From positions 868,001 through 932,000 of the forward strand of contig NZ_CP126741.1 of assembly GCF_030246905.1 (NCBI RefSeq): a stretch of 64,000 nucleotides of DNA, in the 5' to 3' direction. Below the pieces are notes generated by a model. The model saw only the letters and a program-made list of their open reading frames with translations. It was not told the DNA's origin and searched no databases. The DNA comes from Microbacterium sp. zg-Y818. GTDB lineage: Bacteria; Actinomycetota; Actinomycetes; Actinomycetales; Microbacteriaceae. Position numbers and translations under genes: made by a program. Positions 35,609 through 43,879 of this stretch are shown here, in pieces (the stretch's first letter is position 1; the number at the start of each line of letters is the position of its first letter).

Positions 35609-36217
35609 GTGAGAAGCGTGACGCAATACCTCTACCTCGTGCGACATGGAGAGCACATCGATGCCGAGCACGGCATCGATGACGGCCCCCTCTCGCCGCG
35701 CGGTCAGCGCCAGGCTTCGCTTCTGGCCGACCGCCTGTCGGGGGTGCCGCTGACCGCGGTGTGGCATTCGCCCCTGGAACGCGCCGCAGAGACCGCCCGC
35801 GCGGTCGCCGATCGTCTGCCGGCCGTGTCGCCGCAGCCGAACGGGTTGCTGTTCGACTGCGTCCCCACCGGTATGTCCGAGGACACCCCGGCCGTGTACG
35901 AATCCTTCTTCGGCTCGTACACCGAGGCCGAGACCGAAGCCGGATCGGCGCAGATGGCCGACGCCGTTGCCGAGTTCCTGCGTCGGAAGCCCGACGCCCA
36001 CGAACTGATCATCACTCACAACTTCGTGATCGCCTGGTTCGTCCGCGAGGTGCTGCAGATGCCGGCGTGGCGGTGGCTGACCCTCAACCAGGCACACTGC
36101 GGGCTGACCGTGGTCGCCCAGCGCAGCGGGCGCCCCTGGACGCTCATCTCCCACAACGACCTGGGCCACCTGCCGGTCGAGCTGCGCACCGGACTGCCCG
36201 AGCTGCCGCCGGTCTGA
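35609..36217 (+). CDS. histidine phosphatase family protein
   Basis: 202 residues, phosphoglycerate mutase-like fold. The catalytic RHG is in YLVRHGEHID (R12-H13-G14); the second His is in IITHNFVIAWFV, with the general acid Glu in SPLERAAETAR. It hydrolyses phosphate monoesters; the substrate is not readable. TAGGCT (35567-35572) is a likely -10, giving a leader of about 30 bases. GTG 35609 is used, but GTG 35618 (MTQYLYLVRHG) fits the fold start equally well. Confidence 0.87.
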   Translation: MRSVTQYLYLVRHGEHIDAEHGIDDGPLSPRGQRQASLLADRLSGVPLTAVWHSPLERAAETARAVADRLPAVSPQPNGLLFDCVPTGMSEDTPAVYESFFGSYTEAETEAGSAQMADAVAEFLRRKPDAHELIITHNFVIAWFVREVLQMPAWRWLTLNQAHCGLTVVAQRSGRPWTLISHNDLGHLPVELRTGLPELPPV

Positions 36218-36395
36218 TACCGATCCGGTAACACCTCTGCCGATCCGCACGGCGGGCCCCGGTCCCCTCGGGCACTCTGTGATCGGGTGGGTGCGACACA
36301 CGAAGATCATCCTCGCGATGGACGCGGTGTTCACAGCTGGCGCATAGCCTGCCCATATGACGCGGCGAGTGCGCCGCGGTGACTCTGGGAGGAAC

Positions 36396-37364
36396 ATGAA
36401 CCGTCACACTGCGGGCGCTGTCGTCGGCACCGCCGCTCTGCTGATCGCCCTGACCGGGTGCACCGCGTCCGACGCCGACGCCGTCGCCGCGGAGGAGTCC
36501 CCGCTGGGTGCCTACCTCGCCTCCGCCTGGGGCAGCGATCTCAGCGAGGAGGAGCAGCTCGAGAAGTACGAGAAGGAGAACACCGAGCGCGAGGAACTCG
36601 TCGCCGCATGCATGAACGAGGCGGGCTTCGAGTACATCCCGAACTCGAACAACGGCACCGTCGTCTTCGGCGACGATGACGTATGGGACCCGGACTCCCG
36701 CGAATGGGTGGCCCAGTACGGCTACGGAATGGTCGAGTCCCCAGGCATGGACGAGCCCATGCCTGCCGATGAGGAGTACAGCGACCCGAACCAGGACTAC
36801 GTCTCGGGCCTCACCGAATCCGAGCAGGCGGCGTATTACGAGGTGCTCTACGGTCCCGGCATCCCCGAAGAGGAGATGGACGAGGACGGCTCGTACGAGT
36901 GGGATTGGACACAGGCCGGATGCCACGGCTGGGCCCAGCACGAGATGGACGGCGACAACCCGCTGACCTCGGACGAGCACAAGCCTCTGATGGATGCGCT
37001 CAACACGTTCTACACCGACATGCAGGTCGCTCCTGAGTTCGCCGACCTCAACGCCGAGTGGGCCGCCTGCATGGATGAGTCCGGGCACTCCGGTTTCGTC
37101 GCACAGATGGACGCGCAGAACTCGTTCATCGACGAGCTGAACGCGTACTACGAGGGCCAGACCGAGTGGATCGAGGACGACCCGGTGCTGGCCGAGCTGG
37201 CCGAGCGCGAAATCGAGCTCGCGCTGGCCGACCTCGACTGCCGCGAGGAGACGGACTACCGCGACGAGCAGACGAAGATCACCGCCGCCCTCGAGGAGCA
37301 GTTCATCGCCGACCACAAGGCGGAACTGGACGCGTTCAAGGCCGCTGCCGAGCAGGGACGATAA
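36396..37364 (+). CDS. acidic secreted lipoprotein, first gene of an ABC export-like operon
   Basis: 322 residues. Signal peptide with lipobox ALTGC (anchor Cys ~22). The mature protein is strikingly rich in Glu and Asp (for example DEPMPADEEYSDPNQDY and GIPEEEMDEDGSYEWDW) with many Tyr and Trp and four Cys (MNEAGF region, AGCHGW, AACMDE, LDCREE) that could pair. No family recognised. ATG 36396 has GGGAGGAAC before it. ATG 36357, six bases after TAGCCT (36345-36350), would be a leaderless start adding 13 residues. The stop is directly followed by the membrane-fusion gene's GTG, so it probably works with that transporter, perhaps as an extracytoplasmic partner. Confidence 0.75.
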   Translation: MNRHTAGAVVGTAALLIALTGCTASDADAVAAEESPLGAYLASAWGSDLSEEEQLEKYEKENTEREELVAACMNEAGFEYIPNSNNGTVVFGDDDVWDPDSREWVAQYGYGMVESPGMDEPMPADEEYSDPNQDYVSGLTESEQAAYYEVLYGPGIPEEEMDEDGSYEWDWTQAGCHGWAQHEMDGDNPLTSDEHKPLMDALNTFYTDMQVAPEFADLNAEWAACMDESGHSGFVAQMDAQNSFIDELNAYYEGQTEWIEDDPVLAELAEREIELALADLDCREETDYRDEQTKITAALEEQFIADHKAELDAFKAAAEQGR

Positions 37365-38996
37365 GTGGGCCGCCGCGACGCGCGGGCGTTCGACGATCTG
37401 CTGCCGGTCGATGAGGCGACGGAGCCCGCGATCGTCGGCGACGTCGGTGCGGCAGAACCCGACCTCCCTGACACCCCGTCGGCGAAGGTGCAGGGGTGGG
37501 GCCGCGTCTTCCGCACCAACCGCGCCTTGTGGTTCATCGCGGCCGCCGCGGTGCTGAGCCTCGTCGTCGGCCTTCTCGTGGGCAGGTTCGTCCTGTCGCC
37601 GGCGGATGCCGCGTCTCTCACCGACCCGCCCGAAGCCGGCCTCATCACCGTCGCCGTGGAGCGCGGCATCCTGAGCAACGATGTGACGATCCGCGGCGAC
37701 GTCGGCTATGCCGACTCGGTCGAGGTGACGATAGACACCGCCGCCCTCGGCGGCCCCGCAGTGGTCACCGGGAGCGTTCCCGAGGTCGGCGCCACCCTCG
37801 AGCCGCTCGCGGTCGCTCTCGAAGTGGCCGGACGGCCCGTCATCGTGCTGCCCGGTGAGCTGCCGGCCTATCGCACGCTCGTGGTGGGGCTGACGGGGCC
37901 CGACGTGGTGCAGTTCAAGGAGGCGATGCGGGCGGTGGGCATCGACGCCGGAGACCCGGCGTCTGACGTCTTCGACGCCACGGCTGCCGCGGCTGTCGCC
38001 GAGCTCTACGCGCAGGTCGGCTACCCGGCCCCGGTGTCGGACGAAGGGGCCGCCGACGCCGTGCTCGCCGCGCAGGAGGGCGTGCGCTCGGCCGAGCAGG
38101 CGCTCGCCGCAGCGCGGGCCGATCTGGGGCAGGCTTCCGGCGGCGCGTCGGCCGTGGACGTCCGTGCCGCAGACAACGCCGTCAACAGCGCCCAGCGCGC
38201 CCTCGATGTGCGGCTGGCGCAGCGCCCCGCCGAGCCGGCCGAGGTGCCGGCCTGGGACGCCGAGGTGTCCGACCTGCGCGACACGCTGGAACTTCGCCGC
38301 CTGGAGCGTCGCCAGCTCGACATCGCCCCGGACACGACGGGCCCCCGCGCCGCGGTCGATGCCGCCGAACGCCAGCTCGCCGATGCCCGCCAGCTGCTGG
38401 ACCGGGCGCGGGAGCAGGCGCTGCCGTCGCTGTCGGCGGGTGAGGTGCTCTACCTCAGCGAGCTGCCGCGCCGCGTCGACGCCGTCGACGTCACCCGTGG
38501 GCAGGTGCTGCAGGGCGCGGCGATGATCGTGTCGGGGGCGTCGATCACCCTCATCGGCGCGGCAGCGCCCGCCGACGGCGCCCTGCTCGAGGTCGGCGGC
38601 GAGGCCACGTTCGAGCTCGCCGACGGCACACCGCACCGCGCGGTGATCGCCGCCCTCGCCCCCGGGGCGACCCAGGGGGACCGGTGGGAGATCACCCTGC
38701 AGCCCGACGAGCTCACCGCAGATCAGGCGATGCAGCTGCAGGGGCGGAACGTGCGGGTGTCCCTCCCCGTCGGCGCGACGGCCGGGGAGGTGCTCTTCGT
38801 GCCTGTTGCGGCACTGACGGCAGGACCCGGCGGCGAGGCGCGCATCGAGGTGGTCGACGGCGATCCGCGCGACGGTGAGGATGCGGCCACCCGGCTCGTG
38901 GTCGTGACCACAGGACTGGCGGCCGGCGGCTTCGTCGAGGTCGAAGCCGTGGACGGGGAGCTCGCCGAGGGCGCCCTCGTGGTGGTCGGGCGGTGA
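37365..38996 (+). CDS. membrane-fusion / periplasmic adaptor-like protein with peptidoglycan-binding-type domain
   Basis: 543 residues. A cytoplasmic N-terminus, one transmembrane helix (about 54-75, ALWFIAAAAVLSLVVGLLVG region), a beta-rich part, then VQFKEAMRAVGIDAGDPASDVFDATAAAAVAELY (185-218), which resembles peptidoglycan-binding domain 1. A long Ala/Arg coiled coil follows (about 228-350, repeated AERQLADARQLL patterns), and beta domains after it are typical of adaptor (HlyD/MacA-like) proteins. GTG start sits on the base after the preceding TAA. It is coupled to the ABC ATPase by GTGA, so it is probably the adaptor of a MacAB-like complex adjusted to a thick cell wall. Confidence 0.82.
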   Translation: MGRRDARAFDDLLPVDEATEPAIVGDVGAAEPDLPDTPSAKVQGWGRVFRTNRALWFIAAAAVLSLVVGLLVGRFVLSPADAASLTDPPEAGLITVAVERGILSNDVTIRGDVGYADSVEVTIDTAALGGPAVVTGSVPEVGATLEPLAVALEVAGRPVIVLPGELPAYRTLVVGLTGPDVVQFKEAMRAVGIDAGDPASDVFDATAAAAVAELYAQVGYPAPVSDEGAADAVLAAQEGVRSAEQALAAARADLGQASGGASAVDVRAADNAVNSAQRALDVRLAQRPAEPAEVPAWDAEVSDLRDTLELRRLERRQLDIAPDTTGPRAAVDAAERQLADARQLLDRAREQALPSLSAGEVLYLSELPRRVDAVDVTRGQVLQGAAMIVSGASITLIGAAAPADGALLEVGGEATFELADGTPHRAVIAALAPGATQGDRWEITLQPDELTADQAMQLQGRNVRVSLPVGATAGEVLFVPVAALTAGPGGEARIEVVDGDPRDGEDAATRLVVVTTGLAAGGFVEVEAVDGELAEGALVVVGR

Positions 38997-39670
38997 CCGA
39001 GGCGCTCCTGGAGCTTCGGGACGTGACCCGTTCGTTCGCCGGTCCGCCCGAGGTGCAGGCGCTCAAGGGCGTCAACCTGCGCATCGCCCGCGGGGACTAC
39101 GTCTCCATCGTCGGGCCGAGTGGGTCGGGCAAGTCGACGATGCTGAACATGCTGGGGCTGCTGGACCGCCCGAGCGTGGGGGAGTACCGCATCGACGGTG
39201 TCGTGACCGGGACCCTCACCGAGAACGAGCGCGCGGCGGTGCGTGCGCGCCGGATCGGGTTCGTGTTCCAGTCGTTCCACCTCATGCCGCGGCGCACCGT
39301 CTTGGACAACGTGCTCATGCCGATGCTCTACAGCGGGGTGCCGCGGCACGAGCGCGAACGCCGGGCCCGTGACACGCTCGAGCGGGTGGGGCTGGAGCAC
39401 CGCCTCGATTTCCTTCCCACGACGCTTTCCGGTGGCGAGCGGCAGCGTGTCGCCGTCGCGCGCGCCGTGGTCAGCACCCCCAGCGTGCTGCTGGCTGACG
39501 AGCCGACGGGAAACCTGGATGCCGCCACCTCCGAAGAGGTGATGGAGCTGTTCGACGACCTGCGCGCCGACGGGCTCACCCTCGTCGTCATCACCCACGA
39601 CAGCACCGTGGCCGCCCGCGCCGACCGGCGCGTGCGCATCGCCGACGGTCGCCTGAGCGAGGAGTCCTGA
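38993..39670 (+). CDS. ABC transporter ATP-binding protein, MacB/LolD type
   Basis: 225 residues. Walker A GPSGSGKST (about 41-49), Q-loop FVFQSFHL, signature LSGGERQRVAVARA, Walker B VLLADEPTGNLD and the H-loop ITHDS are all intact. The PTGNLD form is typical of the lipoprotein/macrolide export branch (LolD, MacB). Overlaps the adaptor stop (GTGA) and shares one base with the permease start (TGATG). Powers the mechanotransmission type of export rather than ordinary substrate import (family knowledge). Confidence 0.93.
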   Translation: MTEALLELRDVTRSFAGPPEVQALKGVNLRIARGDYVSIVGPSGSGKSTMLNMLGLLDRPSVGEYRIDGVVTGTLTENERAAVRARRIGFVFQSFHLMPRRTVLDNVLMPMLYSGVPRHERERRARDTLERVGLEHRLDFLPTTLSGGERQRVAVARAVVSTPSVLLADEPTGNLDAATSEEVMELFDDLRADGLTLVVITHDSTVAARADRRVRIADGRLSEES

Positions 39671-41004
39671 TGCGGTGGCGTCCTCGGCTGCGGCGTAAGC
39701 CCGTGGCATCCGACTCCGCTGCGGCATCCGACTCCGCGGAAGGCGACACCACGGCAGCGACTGATCTCGTGCCCCACGTGCGGCGCGCCGATCGCTTCAC
39801 CTTCCAGGATCTCGTGGTCGAGGCGACCGCGGACATCGGCTCCAGGCCGGGCCGGCTGGCGATGACGCTCGTGGGAACGGTGCTCGGCATCGGTGCCCTG
39901 GTCGCGACGATCGGCTTCGCGCAGACGGCCGCGCACCAGATCGAGCGTCAATTCGACGCGGTGAAGGCGACGCAGGTGGTGGTCTCGCCCGGCGAGACCG
40001 CGACCGCGTCGGGCGGCAGCGCGGCCACGGCCCGGCTGCCGTGGGACGGCGTCGACCGCGTCACACGGCTCGTCGGCGTGGAGGCGGCGACGCTCGTCGC
40101 CGACTTGTCGCTCGGTGATGACTCCATCACCGCCGTGCCGGTGAACGACCCCTCGGCGCCCGCGGTCGCGTCGCCCGCCCTCGTCGCCGCGACGGCAGGC
40201 CTGCTCGACGTGATCGGCGGGCAACTGGTGACCGGTCGCATGTTCGACGCCGGGCACGACCAGCGGGCGGACCGTGTCGTGGTGCTCGGTGCGCGCGCGG
40301 CGGAGCGCTTGGGGATCAACCGGGTGGACCGGCAGCCGTCGGTGTTCATCGGGGGAGTCCCCTACGCCGTCGTCGGGGTCTTCGACGGGGTGCAGGCCCG
40401 CGGCGGGCTGCTCGACGCCGTCGTCATGCCGATGCAGACGGCGCGCGCGGAGCGGGCGCTGACGGCCCCCGGCGAGATGCAGATCCGGATATCCATGGGA
40501 ACCGGGCCGCAGGTGGGCAAGCAGTCGGCCATCGCGCTGTCGCCCGGTGCCCCCGAGAACCTGGAGGTCGCCGCGCCGTCGGCGCGCTCAGTCCTCGGCG
40601 ACAGCGTGAGCGCCGACGTCAACGTGGTCTTCCTGATCCTCGGAGGCATCGTGCTGCTGGCGGGTGCGCTGGGCATCGCGAACGTGACGATGCTCAACGT
40701 CATCGAGCGCGTGCCCGAGATCGGCCTGCGCCGGGCGCTGGGCGCGACGGGACGGCAGATCGCATCGCAGTTCGTGGTGGAGTCGATCATCATCGGGCTG
40801 CTCGGCGGTCTGCTGGGAGCCGCGCTGGCCGTGGTGTCGGTCGTACTGTTCTCGGTGGCACAGCAATGGACACCGATCATCGACCCGTGGATCGCCGTCG
40901 GCGGCGCGGTCCTCGGCGCTGTGGTCGGTCTCGTCGCCGGCTGGTTCCCGGCTCGGCGTGCCTCGCGCATCGAGCCGGTGACCGCGCTGCGCGGCGGCCG
41001 CTGA
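39670..41004 (+). CDS. ABC transporter permease, MacB/FtsX type
   Basis: 444 residues. N-terminal cytoplasmic tail with a doubled ASDS(A/E) unit, first transmembrane helix about 66-88, a large outside domain (about 90-310) and three C-terminal helices. Between the latter lies ERVPEIGLRRALGATGRQI, the FtsX-family coupling signature. Four-helix topology and neighbours make it the membrane part of the adaptor-ABC system. The stop is followed by three CGAGTGAGTATTCG repeats, not by a hairpin. Confidence 0.9.
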   Translation: MRWRPRLRRKPVASDSAAASDSAEGDTTAATDLVPHVRRADRFTFQDLVVEATADIGSRPGRLAMTLVGTVLGIGALVATIGFAQTAAHQIERQFDAVKATQVVVSPGETATASGGSAATARLPWDGVDRVTRLVGVEAATLVADLSLGDDSITAVPVNDPSAPAVASPALVAATAGLLDVIGGQLVTGRMFDAGHDQRADRVVVLGARAAERLGINRVDRQPSVFIGGVPYAVVGVFDGVQARGGLLDAVVMPMQTARAERALTAPGEMQIRISMGTGPQVGKQSAIALSPGAPENLEVAAPSARSVLGDSVSADVNVVFLILGGIVLLAGALGIANVTMLNVIERVPEIGLRRALGATGRQIASQFVVESIIIGLLGGLLGAALAVVSVVLFSVAQQWTPIIDPWIAVGGAVLGAVVGLVAGWFPARRASRIEPVTALRGGR

Positions 41005-41011
41005 TCGCTCG

Positions 41012-41065
41012 CGAGTGAGTATTCGTCACGCCGAGTGAGTATTCGTCACGCCGCGTGAGTATTCG
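41012..41065 (+). repeat. three tandem CGAGTGAGTATTCG repeats, 20-bp period
   Basis: Cores at 41012-41025, 41032-41045 and 41052-41065 (third copy CGCGTGAGTATTCG), separated by TCACGC. They begin seven bases after the permease stop, between convergent genes. Same core, period and sense orientation as the pair that includes the ptrB stop at 13881-13916. Confidence 0.9.
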
Positions 41066-41083
41066 CCCCAGCGGGCAGCTCGT

Positions 41084-41605
41084 CTACTCGGAACGGCTGT
41101 GTGCTGGCCCCGCATCGCTGCGCGGAGCCGATCGCTCGCCGAGCACCTTCCCATACCACCGGGTCGCGTTGCTGTTGTCGTTGTACGGCTCGATGGCGAC
41201 GAACCCGGATGCCGCGTACAGCCGCCCCGCCGCTTCGAGACTGTGGTGCGTGTCGAGGACGAGCTCGCCGGCCCCCCACTGCCGCGCGGCATCCTCGAGC
41301 CCACCCAGCAACAGCCGGCCCCACCCGCGACCGCGCGTCTCGGGCCGCAGGTACAGGTGCTTCACCTCGTATCGGCGCCCGTCAGGGCCGTCGGCGATGC
41401 GCCGGATGCCGCCACAGCCGACCGCGCGCCCCTCGTCGTCCTCGACCATCAGGAACACCCCCGCGTCGGGAGTGAAGGCCGCCGGGTCGGGGAAGACGGT
41501 GCGGTACGCCGGGCCGGGGAAGGTCTCGGCCCGCATGGCGAAGTACTCCTCGAGCAGCTCGCGCGCGGCGGGGTCGTCGACGGGTGCGGGGCGCAGGCTC
41601 ACCAT
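41084..41605 (-). CDS. GNAT family N-acetyltransferase
   Basis: 173 residues. Transfers an acetyl group from acetyl-CoA to an amine. The acetyl-CoA pyrophosphate loop is in YLRPETRGRGWGRLLLGGLE (R/QxxGxG/A pattern), preceded by a strand (RRYEVKHLY) and followed by LVLDTHHSLEAAGRLYAASGFV. Acceptor unknown. Start is ATG 41605, seven bases downstream of TACGCT; longer upstream frames run antisense through dapB. Divergent from dapB with the two -10 elements only six bases apart. Confidence 0.88.
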   Translation of the reverse strand: MVSLRPAPVDDPAARELLEEYFAMRAETFPGPAYRTVFPDPAAFTPDAGVFLMVEDDEGRAVGCGGIRRIADGPDGRRYEVKHLYLRPETRGRGWGRLLLGGLEDAARQWGAGELVLDTHHSLEAAGRLYAASGFVAIEPYNDNSNATRWYGKVLGERSAPRSDAGPAHSRSE

Positions 41606-41612
41606 GCCTTCG

Positions 41613-41630
41613 AGCGTAGCCCCGTAGGCT
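41613..41630. promoter_or_regulatory. face-to-face promoters of the GNAT gene and dapB
   Basis: Minus-strand TACGCT (41613-41618) and plus-strand TAGGCT (41625-41630) are separated by six bases. Each start codon is 6-7 bases from its own -10, and each promoter's -35 region must fall inside the other gene, so polymerase can occupy only one at a time. Confidence 0.65.
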
Positions 41631-41636
41631 GGTGGC

Positions 41637-42452
41637 ATGACGACACGCGTGGCCCTCGTCGGCGCGACCGGCAAGCTCGGCAGCATCGTGAGCGGGGTCG
41701 TGGCCGAGACAGAAGGCTTCGAACTGGTTGCGGCGCTGTCGTCGGCGAGCGATCTTTCGGAGATGGATGCCGCCGACCTCGTGATCGACACCTCGACCCC
41801 CGCCGTCTCGATCGACGTCGTGCGCCGCGCCGTCGAGCGGGGGAAGCAGCTGCTCGTGGGAACCTCCGGGTGGTCGGCCGAGCGCATCGCCCTCGTGCGC
41901 CCGCTCGTGCAGGACGCGGGCACCGGCGCCGTGTTCATCCCGAACTTCTCGCTCGGCTCCGTGCTCGGAACCGCGCTCGCCGCGGCATCCGCCCCGTTCT
42001 TCCCCTCGATCGAGATCGTCGAGGCTCACCGTGAGACCAAGGTCGATTCCCCCAGCGGCACCGCGGTGCGCACCGCCGAGCTGATCGCCGCCTCGCGCTC
42101 CCAGGTCGGTCCCGTCGAGTCGCCACACGTCGACCAGCGCGCACGCGGGCAGCAGGTCGCGAGCGTGCCGATCCATTCGCTGCGCCGTCCCGGGGTCATC
42201 GCCCGCCAGGAGACGATCCTCTCGGGGCCGGGGGAGTCGCTGTCGATCGTGCACGACACCATCGACCCCGCCCGCGCCTACGCGCCCGGAATCCGCCTGG
42301 CACTGCAGGCCGCACGGGACGCCCGCGGGGTGGTGGTGGGCCTCGACAGCTTCTTGGACATCGGCATCCGTTTTCCCGGCGCGGAACCGGCCGATGCGGG
42401 TATCGACGAAGGCGGCGTGCCCGGTCAGGTCGCCCGCACCACCGGCGCATGA
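41637..42452 (+). CDS. dapB: 4-hydroxy-tetrahydrodipicolinate reductase
   Basis: 271 residues. NAD(P)H-dependent second step from the DapA product toward meso-diaminopimelate and lysine. N-terminal Rossmann motif VGATGKLG (8-15), then the substrate loop EAHRETKVDSPSGTA. In most DapB proteins this starts EHHH or EAHH; here the second His is Arg, while the first His, the Lys and SPSGTA remain. Activity is probably kept. Leaderless-type start six bases after TAGGCT. The last four bases overlap the next gene (ATGA). Confidence 0.93.
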   Translation: MTTRVALVGATGKLGSIVSGVVAETEGFELVAALSSASDLSEMDAADLVIDTSTPAVSIDVVRRAVERGKQLLVGTSGWSAERIALVRPLVQDAGTGAVFIPNFSLGSVLGTALAAASAPFFPSIEIVEAHRETKVDSPSGTAVRTAELIAASRSQVGPVESPHVDQRARGQQVASVPIHSLRRPGVIARQETILSGPGESLSIVHDTIDPARAYAPGIRLALQAARDARGVVVGLDSFLDIGIRFPGAEPADAGIDEGGVPGQVARTTGA

Positions 42453-42904
42453 GCGCCCGTATCGGCGTCGCCGTGATGGCGGTGATGCTGGCGCTGTACA
42501 TCGTGCTCGTCGCCCACCGCGGTTGGCTGCTGCTGATGAGCGGCGAACCGGTCGGCGTCGCGATGGGCGTGGCCCTGTTCGCGCTGCCGGTGCTGGCGGC
42601 GTGGGGCCTGGGTCGTGAGCTGTGGTTCGGGGTGCGGGCACAGCAGGTCGGACGCCGTCTCGAGGCCGAGGGCGGTCTTCCCGTCGAAACCGTCTCGGTG
42701 CGTCCGAGCGGCCGTCCGCTGCGCGAAGAGGCCGATGCGCTCTTCCCCCGCTACCGCGCGGAGGTCGAGGCGGCACCGGACGACTGGCGTGCCTGGTACC
42801 GGCTGGGCCTGGCCTACGACGCGGCGGGCGACCGCCGACGCGCGCGCGCTGCGGTGCGCAAGGCGATCGCGCTGGAGCGCACGTCGCGCACCGCGCCCCG
42901 CTAG
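42449..42904 (+). CDS. membrane-anchored TPR-like protein
   Basis: 151 residues. Two transmembrane helices (about 5-28 and 36-58), a linker and a C-terminal helical hairpin, DDWRAWYRLGLAYDAAGDRRRARAAVRKAIALE, that fits one TPR motif. Overlaps dapB by four bases, so it is co-translated with it; no biochemical link to DapB is evident. TPR modules bind partner proteins; here the partner is unknown. Confidence 0.8.
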   Translation: MSARIGVAVMAVMLALYIVLVAHRGWLLLMSGEPVGVAMGVALFALPVLAAWGLGRELWFGVRAQQVGRRLEAEGGLPVETVSVRPSGRPLREEADALFPRYRAEVEAAPDDWRAWYRLGLAYDAAGDRRRARAAVRKAIALERTSRTAPR

Positions 42905-42966
42905 GCCACCCCGCCCCGCTAGGCAGCCCCGCCAGGCGCCGCAACCCCGCCCGGCAACCGCCCCGG

Positions 42967-43878
42967 CTACGAAGCCAGCGCCGCCGCGACCGCCTCGTCG
43001 ACGGTCTCATGCTCGAAGTCGAAGCCCGTCGCCTCCAGCACGTGCGGTACGACGAACGCATCGGTCGTGAGCAGCGCCTCGGTCGCGTCCGGGCCGAGCA
43101 CGAGTCGCATCGCCCAGGCGGGCGCACGCACGAGGTAGGGGCGGTTCAGCTGCACCGCCAGCGCGAAGCCGAGGTCGTTCGCGGTCGCCCGTGTGGGCCC
43201 CGACAGGTTCACGGGTCCTTCGACGTCGGCATCGATGAGGTGGCGGATCGCACGCACCTCGTCGTCGAGCGAGATCCACGGCCACGCCTGCGTGCCGCGG
43301 CCGATCGGACCGGAGACACCCGCCCGAGTCAGCAGCAACAGGGGCTTCAGGACCCCCTCGCGGTGCACGACGGGCGCGGTGCGCAGCGCGACGACCCGGG
43401 CACGGTCACCGGCCGCGAAGGCTGCCGTCTCCCATTCGCCGCAGAGGTCGGCGAGGAACGTCTCACCCCGGCCGGCGGTCTCGGCGAGACGCTCGCCGGG
43501 CGCGGATCCGTAATATCCCACCGCCGACGACGACAGGAAGGCGGGGGCGTCGTCGCCCAGGTCGCGCACGGCACGGGCGATTGCCTGCGTCGGCGTGATG
43601 CGCGACCACAGCAGCTCGTGCTTGTATGCCTCGGTCCAGGGAAACCGCCCGATGCTGGCGCCGTTGAGGCCCACCACCGCGTCGGCGCCGGCGAGCACGT
43701 CGGGGTTGAGCGGGGAGTCGTCGGTGAGCCACTCGACCTCGTCGGGGGCGGCGGGCGCCCGACGCACGAGTGTGGTGACGGCGATGCCGTCGGCGCGCAG
43801 CGACTCGGCGAGCGCGCTGCCGATCAGCCCCGACGCCCCCGCCAGCACGACGCGTCGTGGTCGTCCCTGGTCGACCAT
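42967..43878 (-). CDS. TIGR01777 family NAD(P)-binding epimerase-like protein (SDR39U1/YfcH)
   Basis: 303 residues. N-terminal GASGLIGSALAESL (14-27) nucleotide-binding turn; AVVGLNGASI, FLSSSAVGYYG (Ser and Tyr of the SDR active site) and WPWISLDDEVRAI are family hallmarks. The C-terminal ~80 residues (LVRAPAWAMRLVLGPDATEALL) form the DUF1731 cap. Physiological substrate not known for the family. ATG lies one base downstream of the OsmC gene stop, so the two form an operon. Confidence 0.9.
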   Translation of the reverse strand: MVDQGRPRRVVLAGASGLIGSALAESLRADGIAVTTLVRRAPAAPDEVEWLTDDSPLNPDVLAGADAVVGLNGASIGRFPWTEAYKHELLWSRITPTQAIARAVRDLGDDAPAFLSSSAVGYYGSAPGERLAETAGRGETFLADLCGEWETAAFAAGDRARVVALRTAPVVHREGVLKPLLLLTRAGVSGPIGRGTQAWPWISLDDEVRAIRHLIDADVEGPVNLSGPTRATANDLGFALAVQLNRPYLVRAPAWAMRLVLGPDATEALLTTDAFVVPHVLEATGFDFEHETVDEAVAAALAS

Positions 43879-43879
43879 G

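Noticed and set aside
36144-38636. 830-codon antisense frame over the lipoprotein and adaptor genes
   Set aside because: Low-complexity shadow without start signals; the plus-strand genes have signal peptide, membrane helix and operon structure.
42896-42924. Short direct repeat GCCCCGCTAGGC after the TPR-like gene
   Set aside because: Two 12-base copies 17 bases apart in GC-rich spacer; too short and isolated to interpret.
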